This document shows positions 15,996 through 25,163 of a DNA stretch of 64,000 nt, piece after piece. The notes beneath the pieces were generated by a model. The model had not been told where the DNA came from. It was given only the letters and a program-made list of their open reading frames with translations, and did no database searches. The DNA comes from Ktedonobacteraceae bacterium. GTDB taxonomy: Bacteria; Chloroflexota; Ktedonobacteria; Ktedonobacterales; Ktedonobacteraceae. How positions within the stretch are numbered: position 1 is the stretch's first letter; every line of letters starts with the position of its first letter. Location: the NCBI GenBank assembly GCA_035653615.1, contig DASRBN010000019.1, positions 235,723-299,722 of the forward strand. Reading direction: 5' to 3'. The position numbers and the translations under genes were made by a program.

Positions 15996-17399
15996 TCAGG
16001 TTTGGTCACTATACACTCCCCGCGGAGAAGCGGCAGGAACCGGGCCTTTGCCCGACACCCCGTTGGAGATTGAAACTAGAAGTTCTGCGCGCTTCTCCCG
16101 CAAGTGGAGCGCGATCCGGGTGGGATCGTCCTTTTGCAGCGCCATCTGTTTCAGTTCAGCAAGGACCCTGCTCCATTGCTCGCGTGCAGGTAGATAGCGA
16201 CTATCACGACCGATCAGTTCCTCGAAGATGCGGCGCTCCAGTTCGTGCCAGGTCGAGCGGTCGCGCCCATCGATATCGCCGTCATCAGGAACATAGTCCT
16301 GGTCGTTGGTATTGTTGTCAATGCGCACGTGGAGAGGAGCGAAATGGTTGCGTACTATTTCCTCCATATAGTTTGTGTCAAGCGAACCGGCGTCAAAGGC
16401 CAGCGTTCCTACCAGGTTTATCTGCACCAGCGGGCGCACGGCATCCTCATCGTGGTCAGGCCCATGTCGGCGGCAATACTCATCAAGGCGCGTATAGAGT
16501 TCGCCTGGCTCTTGCAGGCCATCGACGCGCAAGTCGTGGCGTATGAATGGGCGGCGTTTGCTTACAAGGTGTGTGGCACGATGATAGCGTGCCTGCTTGT
16601 GCGGGTCGATGATGCTTTCTGGATGCTCAGTATCGATTTCGACATAATAGTAGCCGCGGTCCTCCCATGCCGATTCTTCTGCGCCGCAGGTCTCGGTCGA
16701 GCCAGGATTATACATCCAATCGTAGAATTCATACGGTTTATGTACGTGACCCAGGGCCAGGTAATCGACCTGGTGGCGCAGCGGCTCGAATTGTGCCATG
16801 GTTGGCAGCCCCTGGATGCGCGGTACGATACCGTCCAGGCCGGTATGCATCATCAGCAGGCGGTACTCGATGCCGGCGGCTTCTTCCTCGTCACGAACCG
16901 CCTCCATTGCCTTTGCCAGTCCATCCATGCTGCGCAGTGTAGCGGCGCCCTGCCAGGGTAGGCCATAAACGCGCAGGCGACCATCCAGCAGGTCTACATG
17001 GGAGCCGACCATCGTGTGAGGGTCCCAGGAAGCGAGTTGCGGGACTCCATCGCGCATACGCGGCGCGAGCAGCATCAGGTATTGCTGGTGACAGAGGAAT
17101 TGCAGCCAGGAAATACCGTCGCGATAATAGCTGCGGTCATGGTTGCCCTCGATTGCCACCACGGGAATACCGCGCTCTTTGAGCTTCTTCAGCCCTTCGA
17201 TAGCATGAATCAGCGTAAGCGCGTCAATGGCGCGTTTATTGAACAGGTCGCCGGCAATGACCATAAAATCGACGCGGCGATTGAGCGCGTCATCGATGAT
17301 ATCCCAGAATGCCCGGCTAAAATCATTGAATCGCTCGCGCACACCATATTGCTCGTAGCCGAGATGAGTATCCGCGATATGGATAAACGAGGCCCGCAT
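15996..17399 (-). CDS. SbcD/Mre11-like DNA repair metallophosphoesterase
   Basis: 467 residues with all calcineurin-type nuclease motifs: FIHIADTHLGYEQYG (residues 5-19), FMVIAGDLFNKR near 46, VVAIEGNHDRSYYRDG near 81, LMMHTGLDG near 183 and LGHVHKPYEFYDW near 217. The residues after 300 are a longer, poorly conserved tail. Mre11/SbcD proteins process double-strand breaks with the ATPase SbcC/Rad50, but no SbcC gene lies in this window, so it either partners in trans or belongs to the stand-alone branch. Confidence 0.9.
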   Translation of the reverse strand: MRASFIHIADTHLGYEQYGVRERFNDFSRAFWDIIDDALNRRVDFMVIAGDLFNKRAIDALTLIHAIEGLKKLKERGIPVVAIEGNHDRSYYRDGISWLQFLCHQQYLMLLAPRMRDGVPQLASWDPHTMVGSHVDLLDGRLRVYGLPWQGAATLRSMDGLAKAMEAVRDEEEAAGIEYRLLMMHTGLDGIVPRIQGLPTMAQFEPLRHQVDYLALGHVHKPYEFYDWMYNPGSTETCGAEESAWEDRGYYYVEIDTEHPESIIDPHKQARYHRATHLVSKRRPFIRHDLRVDGLQEPGELYTRLDEYCRRHGPDHDEDAVRPLVQINLVGTLAFDAGSLDTNYMEEIVRNHFAPLHVRIDNNTNDQDYVPDDGDIDGRDRSTWHELERRIFEELIGRDSRYLPAREQWSRVLAELKQMALQKDDPTRIALHLREKRAELLVSISNGVSGKGPVPAASPRGVYSDQT

Positions 17400-17455
17400 C
17401 CTTCTCTCCTACCTCTATTCGAACTAAGTTCCCTGGAGCGCGATAAATCTGGCCC

Positions 17456-17851
17456 CTACGATGGCCCTGTCATGAGGGCACGAATGGCCGCCGCTACAAG
17501 TATTAATGCGGCAATGCTAAAAATCAGTACATCGCGCCGCTGATTCTTGCCGCCGGTGGCATAGGTAACGGCAATCGGAATGGCCAGGGCCACGATAGCA
17601 CCATACACATAATGTAGATAGTACAGGCTATCACCAGGAGCGCCTGGCCTCTGGCCCAGCAGCACCAGTGTGATGCCAAGCAAAGCCTGGATCGCTGTAT
17701 CGATGCCGGTGATGATGAGCATGATGCGCCATGGCCTGTTCATAGCCTTCTTCAGAAAAAAAAGGATGAAGCCCCAGATAGCGGATATTGCTCCCGTTGC
17801 CAGCACCAGCACCATATTAAGAAAGTGCAGATTAGCAATGATATCTACCAT
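17456..17851 (-). CDS. Four-helix membrane protein of unknown function
   Basis: 131 residues from the ATG at 17851, which has GGAG six bases upstream. Four hydrophobic segments of about 20 residues alternate with short loops, and the protein ends RALMTGPS. The frame stays open upstream to 17971 with another ATG at 17896, but neither has as good a ribosome-binding site. No family recognised. Confidence 0.65.
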   Translation of the reverse strand: MVDIIANLHFLNMVLVLATGAISAIWGFILFFLKKAMNRPWRIMLIITGIDTAIQALLGITLVLLGQRPGAPGDSLYYLHYVYGAIVALAIPIAVTYATGGKNQRRDVLIFSIAALILVAAAIRALMTGPS

Positions 17852-18091
17852 TATTGACTCCAACGCCGCAACTGATTGCGGCGTATCTATTCTCATTGTT
17901 CTCTTTCGCGGTGAAAAATGCGGAATCATTTCCGCCAGCCCTACTATAGCGCGAATATGCCCTGAAGACAAGTACGGGAACTTTTGGCGGTCGCCAGCGT
18001 CTTACCTATGAGTAAGGGAGGGGCGATCATCGAGATGCACCCCGGCAGAAACAAACAACTACGGACAAACAAAGAAAAAGGAGGAAAACGC

Positions 18092-18598
18092 ATGTTGAAA
18101 GGGGAAAAAATACGGGCATTTCTGGTTGGAGGGGGTATCTTGCTTCTGATGGTGCTACTGAGCGCCTGTGGCTATAACGGCACTACTGTTGGCAGCCAGC
18201 CATCTACTCCGCCTACTCCGACACCTACAGCGCAGCCGCCGGTGGTGAGGAATTGCGGTATGGTGCATACAATCCGTGATCTCGTGGTACCGACTGAAGG
18301 AAGTACCGCGAAGCAAGACGAGAGTTGCTTCGCCCAGGCCTATGCAGCCTGTCATCCTGCCATATTGACCTTTTCGCAAAGCAGCCTGGACACGGGCACC
18401 ATTCATAACTTCTCAATCAAGAATCAGAATGGCAAGTGTACTATAACCGATACGGTTCAGATGTATATCGCTCCCAATAAGCCGCGTACAACGGGAACAT
18501 ATACATGCGGCAGCGCAGCACTGAAAAATGATGGGTTGCACGTGAGCTCCTGCGGCTCTGAAGGCGATGTTTTTGTACCGGTAGCAACTGCACAGTAG
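18092..18598 (+). CDS. Predicted lipoprotein
   Basis: 168 residues from the ATG at 18092, chosen because AAGGAGG lies seven bases upstream. A lipoprotein signal peptide ends in the lipobox LLSAC (residues 23-27), followed by a Ser/Thr/Pro-rich linker and a 120-residue cysteine-containing domain with at least five further cysteines, probably disulfide-bonded on the outer face. Domain not recognised. Confidence 0.8.
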   Translation: MLKGEKIRAFLVGGGILLLMVLLSACGYNGTTVGSQPSTPPTPTPTAQPPVVRNCGMVHTIRDLVVPTEGSTAKQDESCFAQAYAACHPAILTFSQSSLDTGTIHNFSIKNQNGKCTITDTVQMYIAPNKPRTTGTYTCGSAALKNDGLHVSSCGSEGDVFVPVATAQ

Positions 18599-18611
18599 CC
18601 TGTAGATAATT

Positions 18612-18755
18612 CACACAGTGCCGATGATGAAGTTTTACCACCAAAACCGGCAATCGGAGCGTCCCTGGTCGTGTCATTCTGAGCGCAGCGAAGAATGACA
18701 CGACCAGGGACGCTTACCAATTTTGATGGCAAAACTTCATTATCGGCACTGTGTG
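18612..18755. repeat. Composite nested palindrome (family A core with outer arms)
   Basis: Outer arms CACACAGTGCCGAT (18612-18625) and ATCGGCACTGTGTG (18742-18755) continue imperfectly inward over GATGAAGTTTT. They enclose a perfect inner palindrome (about 18658-18714) centred on the family A core with GTGTCATTC/GAATGACAC ends. It lies between the convergent lipoprotein and aminopeptidase genes. Confidence 0.85.
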
Positions 18756-18766
18756 GATGACAGAAG

Positions 18767-21547
18767 TCAGGAAATCCTGGCTTCCAGAGCACTCAATTGC
18801 TCTTGCAGCTTGCGGTTCTCCTCGCGCAGTCGATCCAGGTTTTGGCGCAGTTCTTTTAACTGTTCATCGCTGCTGCCACCGGAACGGAGAGCCATTATGG
18901 CAGTGCGCATATTACGCTCCCCGCGCGATTCGAGTTCGTGGCTTACGGCTCGCTCTAAGGGCGCAATGGCACGTTTATCGCCAAATGGCATCAGCGCCAG
19001 CGCTGCCACGGCTCGTACGCGCGGCCAGTTATCATGCTCAACCGCCATACACAGCGCCGTGATGGCTCGCTGGCAGGCCGTTTCACTGTAGAGGTAGCGA
19101 TGCTTGCCCATGACTTCGATGGCGGAAGCCGCCGCGAGGCGCTCGGTAGGACGGCGGTGGGTATCTGCCAACCAGGAACTGAGAATTTCGACAATGCGGT
19201 CTTCGCCTGACAGCGCAAGCCCTGTGAGGATGCCTTTTTCGACCGTCGCGTTCCAGGTTGGCCGCGACAAGAGCTTTTCCAGCAGTTCAACGCTGCCAGG
19301 CGTGCGCGTCTTTCCCAGCGCCTCCGCTGCCGCGGTCTCTACAAGGTAGCTGGTATCTCCCTTTTGCAATAAAGTGCTGAGCGCCTGGGCCGAGCGCTGC
19401 GCCAGTTCCGCCTGCTCGGGCGCTTGAAACTCTCCCAGAGCGGTGGCGATGGCAGCGCGCACGCGTGAGAATTGGGCCGGATCGAGTTGTTGCAATCCTT
19501 GCAAAAGAGCATCCTGCGCCTTCGCGGTTCCAATAGCGCCCAGAGCTTTGGCGACATCCCTGCTTACAGCCCAGAATGGGTCGTGGAACAACGCTGTTGC
19601 AAGAGCAGCGATATTTTCATCGCCGCCTTTCTTGCCCAGCGCTTCGGCGGCCTCAATGCGTCCCAGGATATCGGGATCATGCGCGAGCTGGTAGCGCATC
19701 ATGGAGTCAGGACGATCAAATTTCAGCGTTTTAAGCAACCAGCCGTCGGGGTCAAAACGTACCATGACCGGCTCGCGTTCCAGGGGAAAGTAGAAAGTCT
19801 GCTCGCTTTGCCCATCCTCGCCAACCACTACGCGCATCTGCACAGTGTGCGTTTGCGGTGCGCCGGTATTATTGGTGGGGTTGCCGGATGATGGGAGCGT
19901 AAAAGCAAGATCAACAGGCGTGACAAAGCAGGGTGTCAGGTCATCCACCTTTTGTACCTGTCGAATCTTTATTTTTGCCATAGAGTGTTCATTATCCCAG
20001 GCATAGCTCACCTCAAACTCTGGATAGCCGCCTGAATAGACCCATTGCTCGAAGAACCGCTCCAGGCTATGCCCGGTGACCTCTTCTATTGTGCGTTCAA
20101 GATCGGCAGTGACAACTTCGCGCTCGCGGTATCGTTCAAGGTAGGCATGGATAGCGCGGCGAAACGCGGCATCGCCCAACCGGTGGCGCAGCATGTGTAA
20201 GACCCAGGCACCCTTGTCGTACATGTGCCGGTCAAATAACTCAAATCCCTGGTCATGATAGACGTAGTAGACGATGGGACGGCGATAGTTGCGGTCCTCT
20301 CCCAGGTAGCGTTGTTTGAGATTGAGCATCGACTGCTTGAAGTAGTCATTTCCCAGGTCGTGTTCGGTCCATAGCTCCTCAAAGTAGGTGGCGAAGCCTT
20401 CGTTCAGCCAGCCACTGGCCCAATCCCGGCATGTCACCAGGTCGCCGAACCACTGGTGCGCCAGTTCGTGGGCAACAACCGCAACCGTGTTGAAGTCGAG
20501 GGCCGCGCGCTGGTCCAACAACAGCATGAAACTATGGGTAGTCGCCGATGTATGCTCCATGGCGCCGGTATAGAGTTCGACGACCGTCTGCGCGTACTTG
20601 TCATAGGGATACTCAACGCCCGTATATTCTGAAAAGAATTCCAGCATTTGCGGCGTCTTGCCCATGAGCAGCAGAGCATCGTCCTTGCGGTCAGGCCTTA
20701 CGTAGTATTGAACGGGTTTGCCCCTGAAGGAATCTTCAATGACGGCAAATTCTCCCACTATCAGTGAAATCAGGTAGGCCGCGGTTGGTATGTTGTGCCG
20801 CCAATGATAGGTCTTCGTGGGTATCCCTCCCAACCGGGAATCGGCATCATTCTGCGTTACATCAAGCAAAACGCCGTTGGAGATGGTCTGGAACCGCGCT
20901 GGGACGGTGACGATGATCTCGCTGGTAGCGCGTTCGCCTGGCGCATCAAGACAGGGAAACCAGTAGCTGGCATAGCGCGGTTGCCCCATAGACCAGGCCT
21001 GGACGGGACGCGACGCATCTTCCGGTCCAGGCTTGATGAAATGCAAACCTGTACGCGGTTTTCCAGAATACCGTACGGCGATGGTAAATTCTTCACCATG
21101 ATGATAGGTACGATCCAGCGTTATGGTGAGCTTTTTGCCATCGGCGTTATATTGTAAGCGCGTTCCATCCATCAAGCTGACCTGCTCGATATGCAGTTCT
21201 ACGGCGTCTAATGTGATGGTCTTCAGCTCTTCATAGAGGGTAGAGAAGGTATGAAAGGCGGTCCCGCTCACCGTTTCGTTCTCGAAGTCAAGCACGATTT
21301 CGAGACGGATATGCCGGTCGTCGGCGGGCCGGTCAGGGGCATAATGCGGTCGATCTTCTGGTAGCGAGAAGGAGCGCGCCTTGACATAAGAACCGGATAC
21401 ATTCAGATCGTGTTCATAGAAATCGTATCCACACGTACAACTTTCCAAAGGAGACCTCCAATTACTAGCTTTTCTCAGGGGATTACTACTACTCTTAATC
21501 ATAGTACGTGGGAGATTGGAGCGCAACGTTGAGGGACGCAGAGTCAT
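18767..21547 (-). CDS. M1-family aminopeptidase with C-terminal HEAT repeats
   Basis: 926 residues. The N-terminal beta domain (about 55-270) precedes the catalytic domain with AVVAHELAHQWFGDL and the downstream WLNEGFATYFEEL (HExxH-x18-E zinc site, about 355-385). The substrate motif reads TGAMEH rather than the usual GAMEN, as in the TAF2-like branch. Residues about 620-890 are HEAT-like repeats with EALGK and ALGAIG units, and the protein ends in a short coiled coil rich in Glu, Leu and Lys. It removes N-terminal residues from peptides. No clear ribosome-binding site precedes the ATG at 21547; an ATG at 21502 is possible. No signal peptide. Confidence 0.9.
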   Translation of the reverse strand: MTLRPSTLRSNLPRTMIKSSSNPLRKASNWRSPLESCTCGYDFYEHDLNVSGSYVKARSFSLPEDRPHYAPDRPADDRHIRLEIVLDFENETVSGTAFHTFSTLYEELKTITLDAVELHIEQVSLMDGTRLQYNADGKKLTITLDRTYHHGEEFTIAVRYSGKPRTGLHFIKPGPEDASRPVQAWSMGQPRYASYWFPCLDAPGERATSEIIVTVPARFQTISNGVLLDVTQNDADSRLGGIPTKTYHWRHNIPTAAYLISLIVGEFAVIEDSFRGKPVQYYVRPDRKDDALLLMGKTPQMLEFFSEYTGVEYPYDKYAQTVVELYTGAMEHTSATTHSFMLLLDQRAALDFNTVAVVAHELAHQWFGDLVTCRDWASGWLNEGFATYFEELWTEHDLGNDYFKQSMLNLKQRYLGEDRNYRRPIVYYVYHDQGFELFDRHMYDKGAWVLHMLRHRLGDAAFRRAIHAYLERYREREVVTADLERTIEEVTGHSLERFFEQWVYSGGYPEFEVSYAWDNEHSMAKIKIRQVQKVDDLTPCFVTPVDLAFTLPSSGNPTNNTGAPQTHTVQMRVVVGEDGQSEQTFYFPLEREPVMVRFDPDGWLLKTLKFDRPDSMMRYQLAHDPDILGRIEAAEALGKKGGDENIAALATALFHDPFWAVSRDVAKALGAIGTAKAQDALLQGLQQLDPAQFSRVRAAIATALGEFQAPEQAELAQRSAQALSTLLQKGDTSYLVETAAAEALGKTRTPGSVELLEKLLSRPTWNATVEKGILTGLALSGEDRIVEILSSWLADTHRRPTERLAAASAIEVMGKHRYLYSETACQRAITALCMAVEHDNWPRVRAVAALALMPFGDKRAIAPLERAVSHELESRGERNMRTAIMALRSGGSSDEQLKELRQNLDRLREENRKLQEQLSALEARIS

Positions 21548-21633
21548 TTAAAGTCAAATCTTCACGAGAACAGGACAAATTTACGCTCATGTACAAGACT
21601 TTTAGAGGCTCTGAAGAATACTGTTCGGGCGGG

Positions 21634-21663
21634 TTGACATCTGAGCCTATATCCTGGTAGGAT
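21634..21663 (+). promoter_or_regulatory. Promoter of the low-GC two-gene cassette
   Basis: TTGACA at 21634-21639 and TAGGAT at 21658-21663, spacing 18, about 55 bases before the first ATG of the cassette. Confidence 0.65.
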
Positions 21664-21716
21664 TGATTACATGAAAGAAATCTGTCCTGGCTTGCCTTAT
21701 GAAGGGAGTATAAAAA

Positions 21717-21914
21717 ATGCCAGAAGAGAAGGAAGGCGAAATTACATTACCGCAACAACTGGCCGATTTCAAACGCCAAAATCCTCAAGTTGCTGAGGCG
21801 ATGAAACTCTTTGGAATATCCCTGGCAAAATACCAGGAGACCTTAAACGCTTTATATGGTCCCCATATATATCAGAGCACCTCTACAACGAGCATAGATA
21901 AGCAGAATCATTAG
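21717..21914 (+). CDS. Small acidic protein, first gene of low-GC cassette
   Basis: 65 residues with a predicted helical core (LPQQLADFKRQNPQVAEAMK followed by LFGISLAKYQETL) and a polar tail. GAAGGGAG lies eight bases before the ATG. It stands 38 bases before the SDH-type protease gene, reads from the same promoter and has the same AT-rich composition, so the two were probably acquired together. Function unknown; it may be an adaptor or substrate of the protease. Confidence 0.7.
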   Translation: MPEEKEGEITLPQQLADFKRQNPQVAEAMKLFGISLAKYQETLNALYGPHIYQSTSTTSIDKQNH

Positions 21915-21952
21915 TAGATCGTACCGTGTAGATTGGATACGTAGTAAGTAAG

Positions 21953-22990
21953 ATGAGTAGTTGGAATAGTGTGCAAGAAGAAATAGTCAGACTTAATAGG
22001 TCTGACGCTATTGATGTTGTCCGTCGTCAAAAAATTACGGATGTTCAGAACATAACAGGTCGTTCTTTGGTTGTCTACGCAACGGACTTCATTACTCCAA
22101 ACCCTCTCAAAGCTCAGTTTACTGGTAACTTGACTATTATTTCGCTAGCCGATAAAGATGGTTTTGATGAGGTGACTCGCAATCTTCCTCATGGAGCAGG
22201 CATTGATATCCTCCTGCATAGTCCAGGAGGATCGGCAGAAGCAACAGAATCAATAGTAGCTCTTTTGCGAGATCGCTTTTCCCATATTCGCTTTATTATT
22301 CCTAATGTGGCAAAGAGCGCTGCTACTATGCTCGCTATGTCGGGCGAAGTATTATTAATGGACGAACGATCAGAATTAGGTCCCACTGATCCACAAATGA
22401 CTTTCGTTCAGGATGGAAGAACCATTTTTGCCCCGGCACAAGCAATTAAAGATCAGTTTAAAGCTGCTCAGGATGAAATAAATGGCGATCCTAAAAAACT
22501 TCCTGCCTGGGTTCCTATTCTCGGCTGGTATGGTCCAGCATTATTAGCACAATGTGATAATCATCTCGCTCTTGCAAAAGAACTGGTTTTCAAGTGGCTA
22601 GAGCAATACATGTTTGCAGATGAGCCAGATGCGAATCAAAAGGCCGAACGAATTGCTACTTATCTTGCAAACCATAATAATTTCCGTTCCCATGGTCGAC
22701 GAGTAGGAATGGCGGAACTTCAGGCTTTAGGGGTTAAGATACTTGATTTGAGAACAGTACCAGATCTTCATGAAGCAATTCGTGATCTCTATACAGCTAT
22801 CACACTTACCTTTGCTAACACAGGAGCATATAAGATCGTTGAAAATGGTAATAATGAAGCGATGATTGGTATGCTACAGATTGCCCAGCAGCAAATTCCA
22901 CAGCAACAGGCACCTCAATCAGCTTCTATGATTACTCAGCACCAGAATGGTCGGCGTCCTGTCAGGAACGGCAGGAAGAAGAAAAAATAA
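21953..22990 (+). CDS. SDH-type Clp-fold serine proteinase (PF01972-like)
   Basis: 345 residues with a Clp/crotonase fold. IDILLHSPGGSAEATESIV (residues 84-102) is the oxyanion-loop glycine motif. NVAKSAATMLAMSG carries the candidate nucleophile Ser122, and MDERSELGPTDPQ follows at 136-148. These are the features of the serine dehydrogenase proteinase family, related to SppA. There is no signal peptide or membrane helix, so it should be cytoplasmic, unlike SppA. The C-terminus is Gln-rich, then strongly basic (RNGRKKKK), suggesting nucleic-acid contact. Composition is clearly more AT-rich than the flanks, a sign of transfer. Confidence 0.85.
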   Translation: MSSWNSVQEEIVRLNRSDAIDVVRRQKITDVQNITGRSLVVYATDFITPNPLKAQFTGNLTIISLADKDGFDEVTRNLPHGAGIDILLHSPGGSAEATESIVALLRDRFSHIRFIIPNVAKSAATMLAMSGEVLLMDERSELGPTDPQMTFVQDGRTIFAPAQAIKDQFKAAQDEINGDPKKLPAWVPILGWYGPALLAQCDNHLALAKELVFKWLEQYMFADEPDANQKAERIATYLANHNNFRSHGRRVGMAELQALGVKILDLRTVPDLHEAIRDLYTAITLTFANTGAYKIVENGNNEAMIGMLQIAQQQIPQQQAPQSASMITQHQNGRRPVRNGRKKKK

Positions 22991-23121
22991 CCCTTTTTTC
23001 ATATCGTAGGGCACCTCGAATCCTCAAATTGCTTTGCCTTGCGATATTCCCCCAGCCTTTCAAACCCCTATCCGCCATCCATCGTACATGATATGCTAAC
23101 ATAGAATTGAAAGGCATTTCG

Positions 23122-24843
23122 ATGCGAAGAAATACTCCGAGAATAAATAGATTTTCGCAAATTGTACGCTTTCTACGCGTTTCGCGCCTGCTCTTATGGA
23201 CAATATGGGTTATTTATCGCGAACGCCGGCGCGTGGTTCGCGCCCGTGAACGCGGTAATTACGAAGTACAACCGAATGTTGATGTGCTGATCGAGGTGCT
23301 GGTTGCTTTTCGCAAGACGGCCATCAAACTCGGTGTCCTGATGATCAAGCTGGGACAGTTCCTCAGTTCCCGCGCTGATCTTCTACCGGAGCGGGCGCTG
23401 GTAGTCCTGTCTTCATTGCAGGATGAAGTGCCACCGGAACCGTTCAGCCATATTGTTGATGTGATCGAGTCAGAACTCGGCAGGCCGGTCGAGAAGGTTT
23501 TCAGCGTGTTGGAGCAAAAGGCCACCGCAGCCGCTTCGCTCGGCCAGGTGCATAAAGCTGTGCTTGCATCAACCGGCGAAACCGTGGCTGTCAAAGTTCA
23601 GCGGCCCAACATCGAGCGGCTTGTCGGCATGGATTTGAGTACACTGAAGTTCGTTATCTGGGTAATCAACCGCTTCGTCGATACCGGCGAGTTCATCGAC
23701 CTGATGGGCTTTTACCGTGAATTTCGGCGTACCGTCTATGAGGAGATCGATTTTGTCTCCGAGGCGGCGAACGCGAAGCGGTTCAAAGAGATGTTCAAAG
23801 ATGATCCAACGATCTATATCCCCAGGGTCTATGAGGACTATGTCTCGCGCCGCATGCTGGTGCTGGAATGGATAGATGGGATCAAGATCAACGATTATGC
23901 CGCGCTGGATGCTGCCGGTATCGACCGCCTCGAGGTGGCGAAGCGCACGGTCAACACCTATTTCTACCAGTTTTTCGAGGCGGGCTTCTTCCATGCCGAT
24001 CCGCATCCAGGAAACATTTTTGTCAAACAAGGACCACCCGGTACCGGCCCAATTATCGAATTCGTCGATTTCGGTATGGTAGGTTCTTTAAACAAAAGCA
24101 TGAAGAAGGCTCTGAAGGACCTGTTCTTGAGCTTTGTCACACGCGACTCACATGGACTGGTAGAGGCATTGAGTCACCTGGGCTTCATCGGCGAGGGTGC
24201 GAATATAGCCTCTATCGAGCGCGGCATCTCGATCATGATGGAGCAGTACTATGGCATGACGTTGGGTGAGGCGCGCGAGCTAGATATTTCTGAGATAACT
24301 GATGAGGTGGGACGGTTGTTATATGGCCAGCCATTTCAGATTCCCGCCCAATTCGCCTTTACAGGGAAGGCAATCGGTACGCTGGTAGGTGTGGCAACCG
24401 GCCTGGCGCCGGAGTTCAATTTTGTTGATGTGGCAACTCCTTACGCGCGCAAATTCCTTGGACTTGATGCCGAGGGTATTGGTCAGTCTGTCCAGCAGCT
24501 CTTGAACCAACTGCTGGAATCGGGCCGCATACTACTGACCCTGCCGCGCTCAATCGAACAGTTGCTGAATAAAATAGATGCCGGACAACTCGAGGTGAAA
24601 GCTCATGTAGGTCTGCCCGAACACAGGTCACGGGGCAACGCCAGGCGTGGGAGGAGGAATGGTCAGGTCAATGGGTTGAGCAATGGAACAACCTCTTCTT
24701 TGAGCGAGCTCACCTGGATAGTCATGTTCGCTGCCTCTCTGGCCGGCGGCATCATTTTGAGCGATATCCACCAGGCTATCGCCAGCTGGATATTTCTAGG
24801 GCTCTCCGCCTTGACGGCATTGAGATTGTTAGTGAGGCGGTAA
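23122..24843 (+). CDS. ABC1/UbiB/AarF family atypical kinase
   Basis: 573 residues from the ATG at 23122. The ABC1 signature KLGQFLSSRADLLPE near residue 80 (KxGQ motif), AAASLGQVHKAVL (Ala-rich nucleotide loop) near 135, VAVKVQRPNIE near 155, FFHADPHPGNIF near 290 and FVDFGMVG near 312 are all present. The C-terminus has two membrane helices (about 525-570). UbiB-type proteins are ATP-dependent factors in quinone biosynthesis or lipid movement; with a menA-like gene in the window, menaquinone is the likely context. A TTG at 23107 is a less likely start. Confidence 0.92.
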   Translation: MRRNTPRINRFSQIVRFLRVSRLLLWTIWVIYRERRRVVRARERGNYEVQPNVDVLIEVLVAFRKTAIKLGVLMIKLGQFLSSRADLLPERALVVLSSLQDEVPPEPFSHIVDVIESELGRPVEKVFSVLEQKATAAASLGQVHKAVLASTGETVAVKVQRPNIERLVGMDLSTLKFVIWVINRFVDTGEFIDLMGFYREFRRTVYEEIDFVSEAANAKRFKEMFKDDPTIYIPRVYEDYVSRRMLVLEWIDGIKINDYAALDAAGIDRLEVAKRTVNTYFYQFFEAGFFHADPHPGNIFVKQGPPGTGPIIEFVDFGMVGSLNKSMKKALKDLFLSFVTRDSHGLVEALSHLGFIGEGANIASIERGISIMMEQYYGMTLGEARELDISEITDEVGRLLYGQPFQIPAQFAFTGKAIGTLVGVATGLAPEFNFVDVATPYARKFLGLDAEGIGQSVQQLLNQLLESGRILLTLPRSIEQLLNKIDAGQLEVKAHVGLPEHRSRGNARRGRRNGQVNGLSNGTTSSLSELTWIVMFAASLAGGIILSDIHQAIASWIFLGLSALTALRLLVRR

Positions 24844-24861
24844 TCAACAGATTCCGCTCTA

Positions 24862-24986
24862 CCCCGATGAATTTTGCCAATAGGATTGGTAATCTAAGCG
24901 ATCCAGGCCGTGTCATTCTGAGCGCAGCGAAGAATGACACGGCCTGAAGGTACTTCTCGATCTTGAAAGGTAAAATTCATCAGGGG
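24862..24986. repeat. Composite nested palindrome
   Basis: Outer arms CCCCGATGAATTTTGCC and the inverted GGTAAAATTCATCAGGGG flank an inner perfect palindrome (about 24904-24946) with the family A core between CAGGCCGTGTCATTC arms. It lies between two convergent genes. The 24987-25163 stretch to its right holds nothing further. Confidence 0.85.
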
Positions 24987-25163
24987 AAGCAAGTTACGTG
25001 GATAGCAACCGCTACCTCGGCCTGTTCAAATCGTTTCTCTTTTTGCCCACTGAACGCATATATTGCTGTGCCTCTTTAAAGATCAGTGCCGCAAACGCAT
25101 ATCCAGGTGGCAATAAATCTTACCATCTTTCTTTAAAGAGATCGCAAATTTCAGTAATCCGCA

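Noticed and set aside
23107..23121. TTG start for the ABC1 kinase
   Set aside because: The ATG at 23122 has AAAGG at a suitable distance and gives the usual N-terminus.
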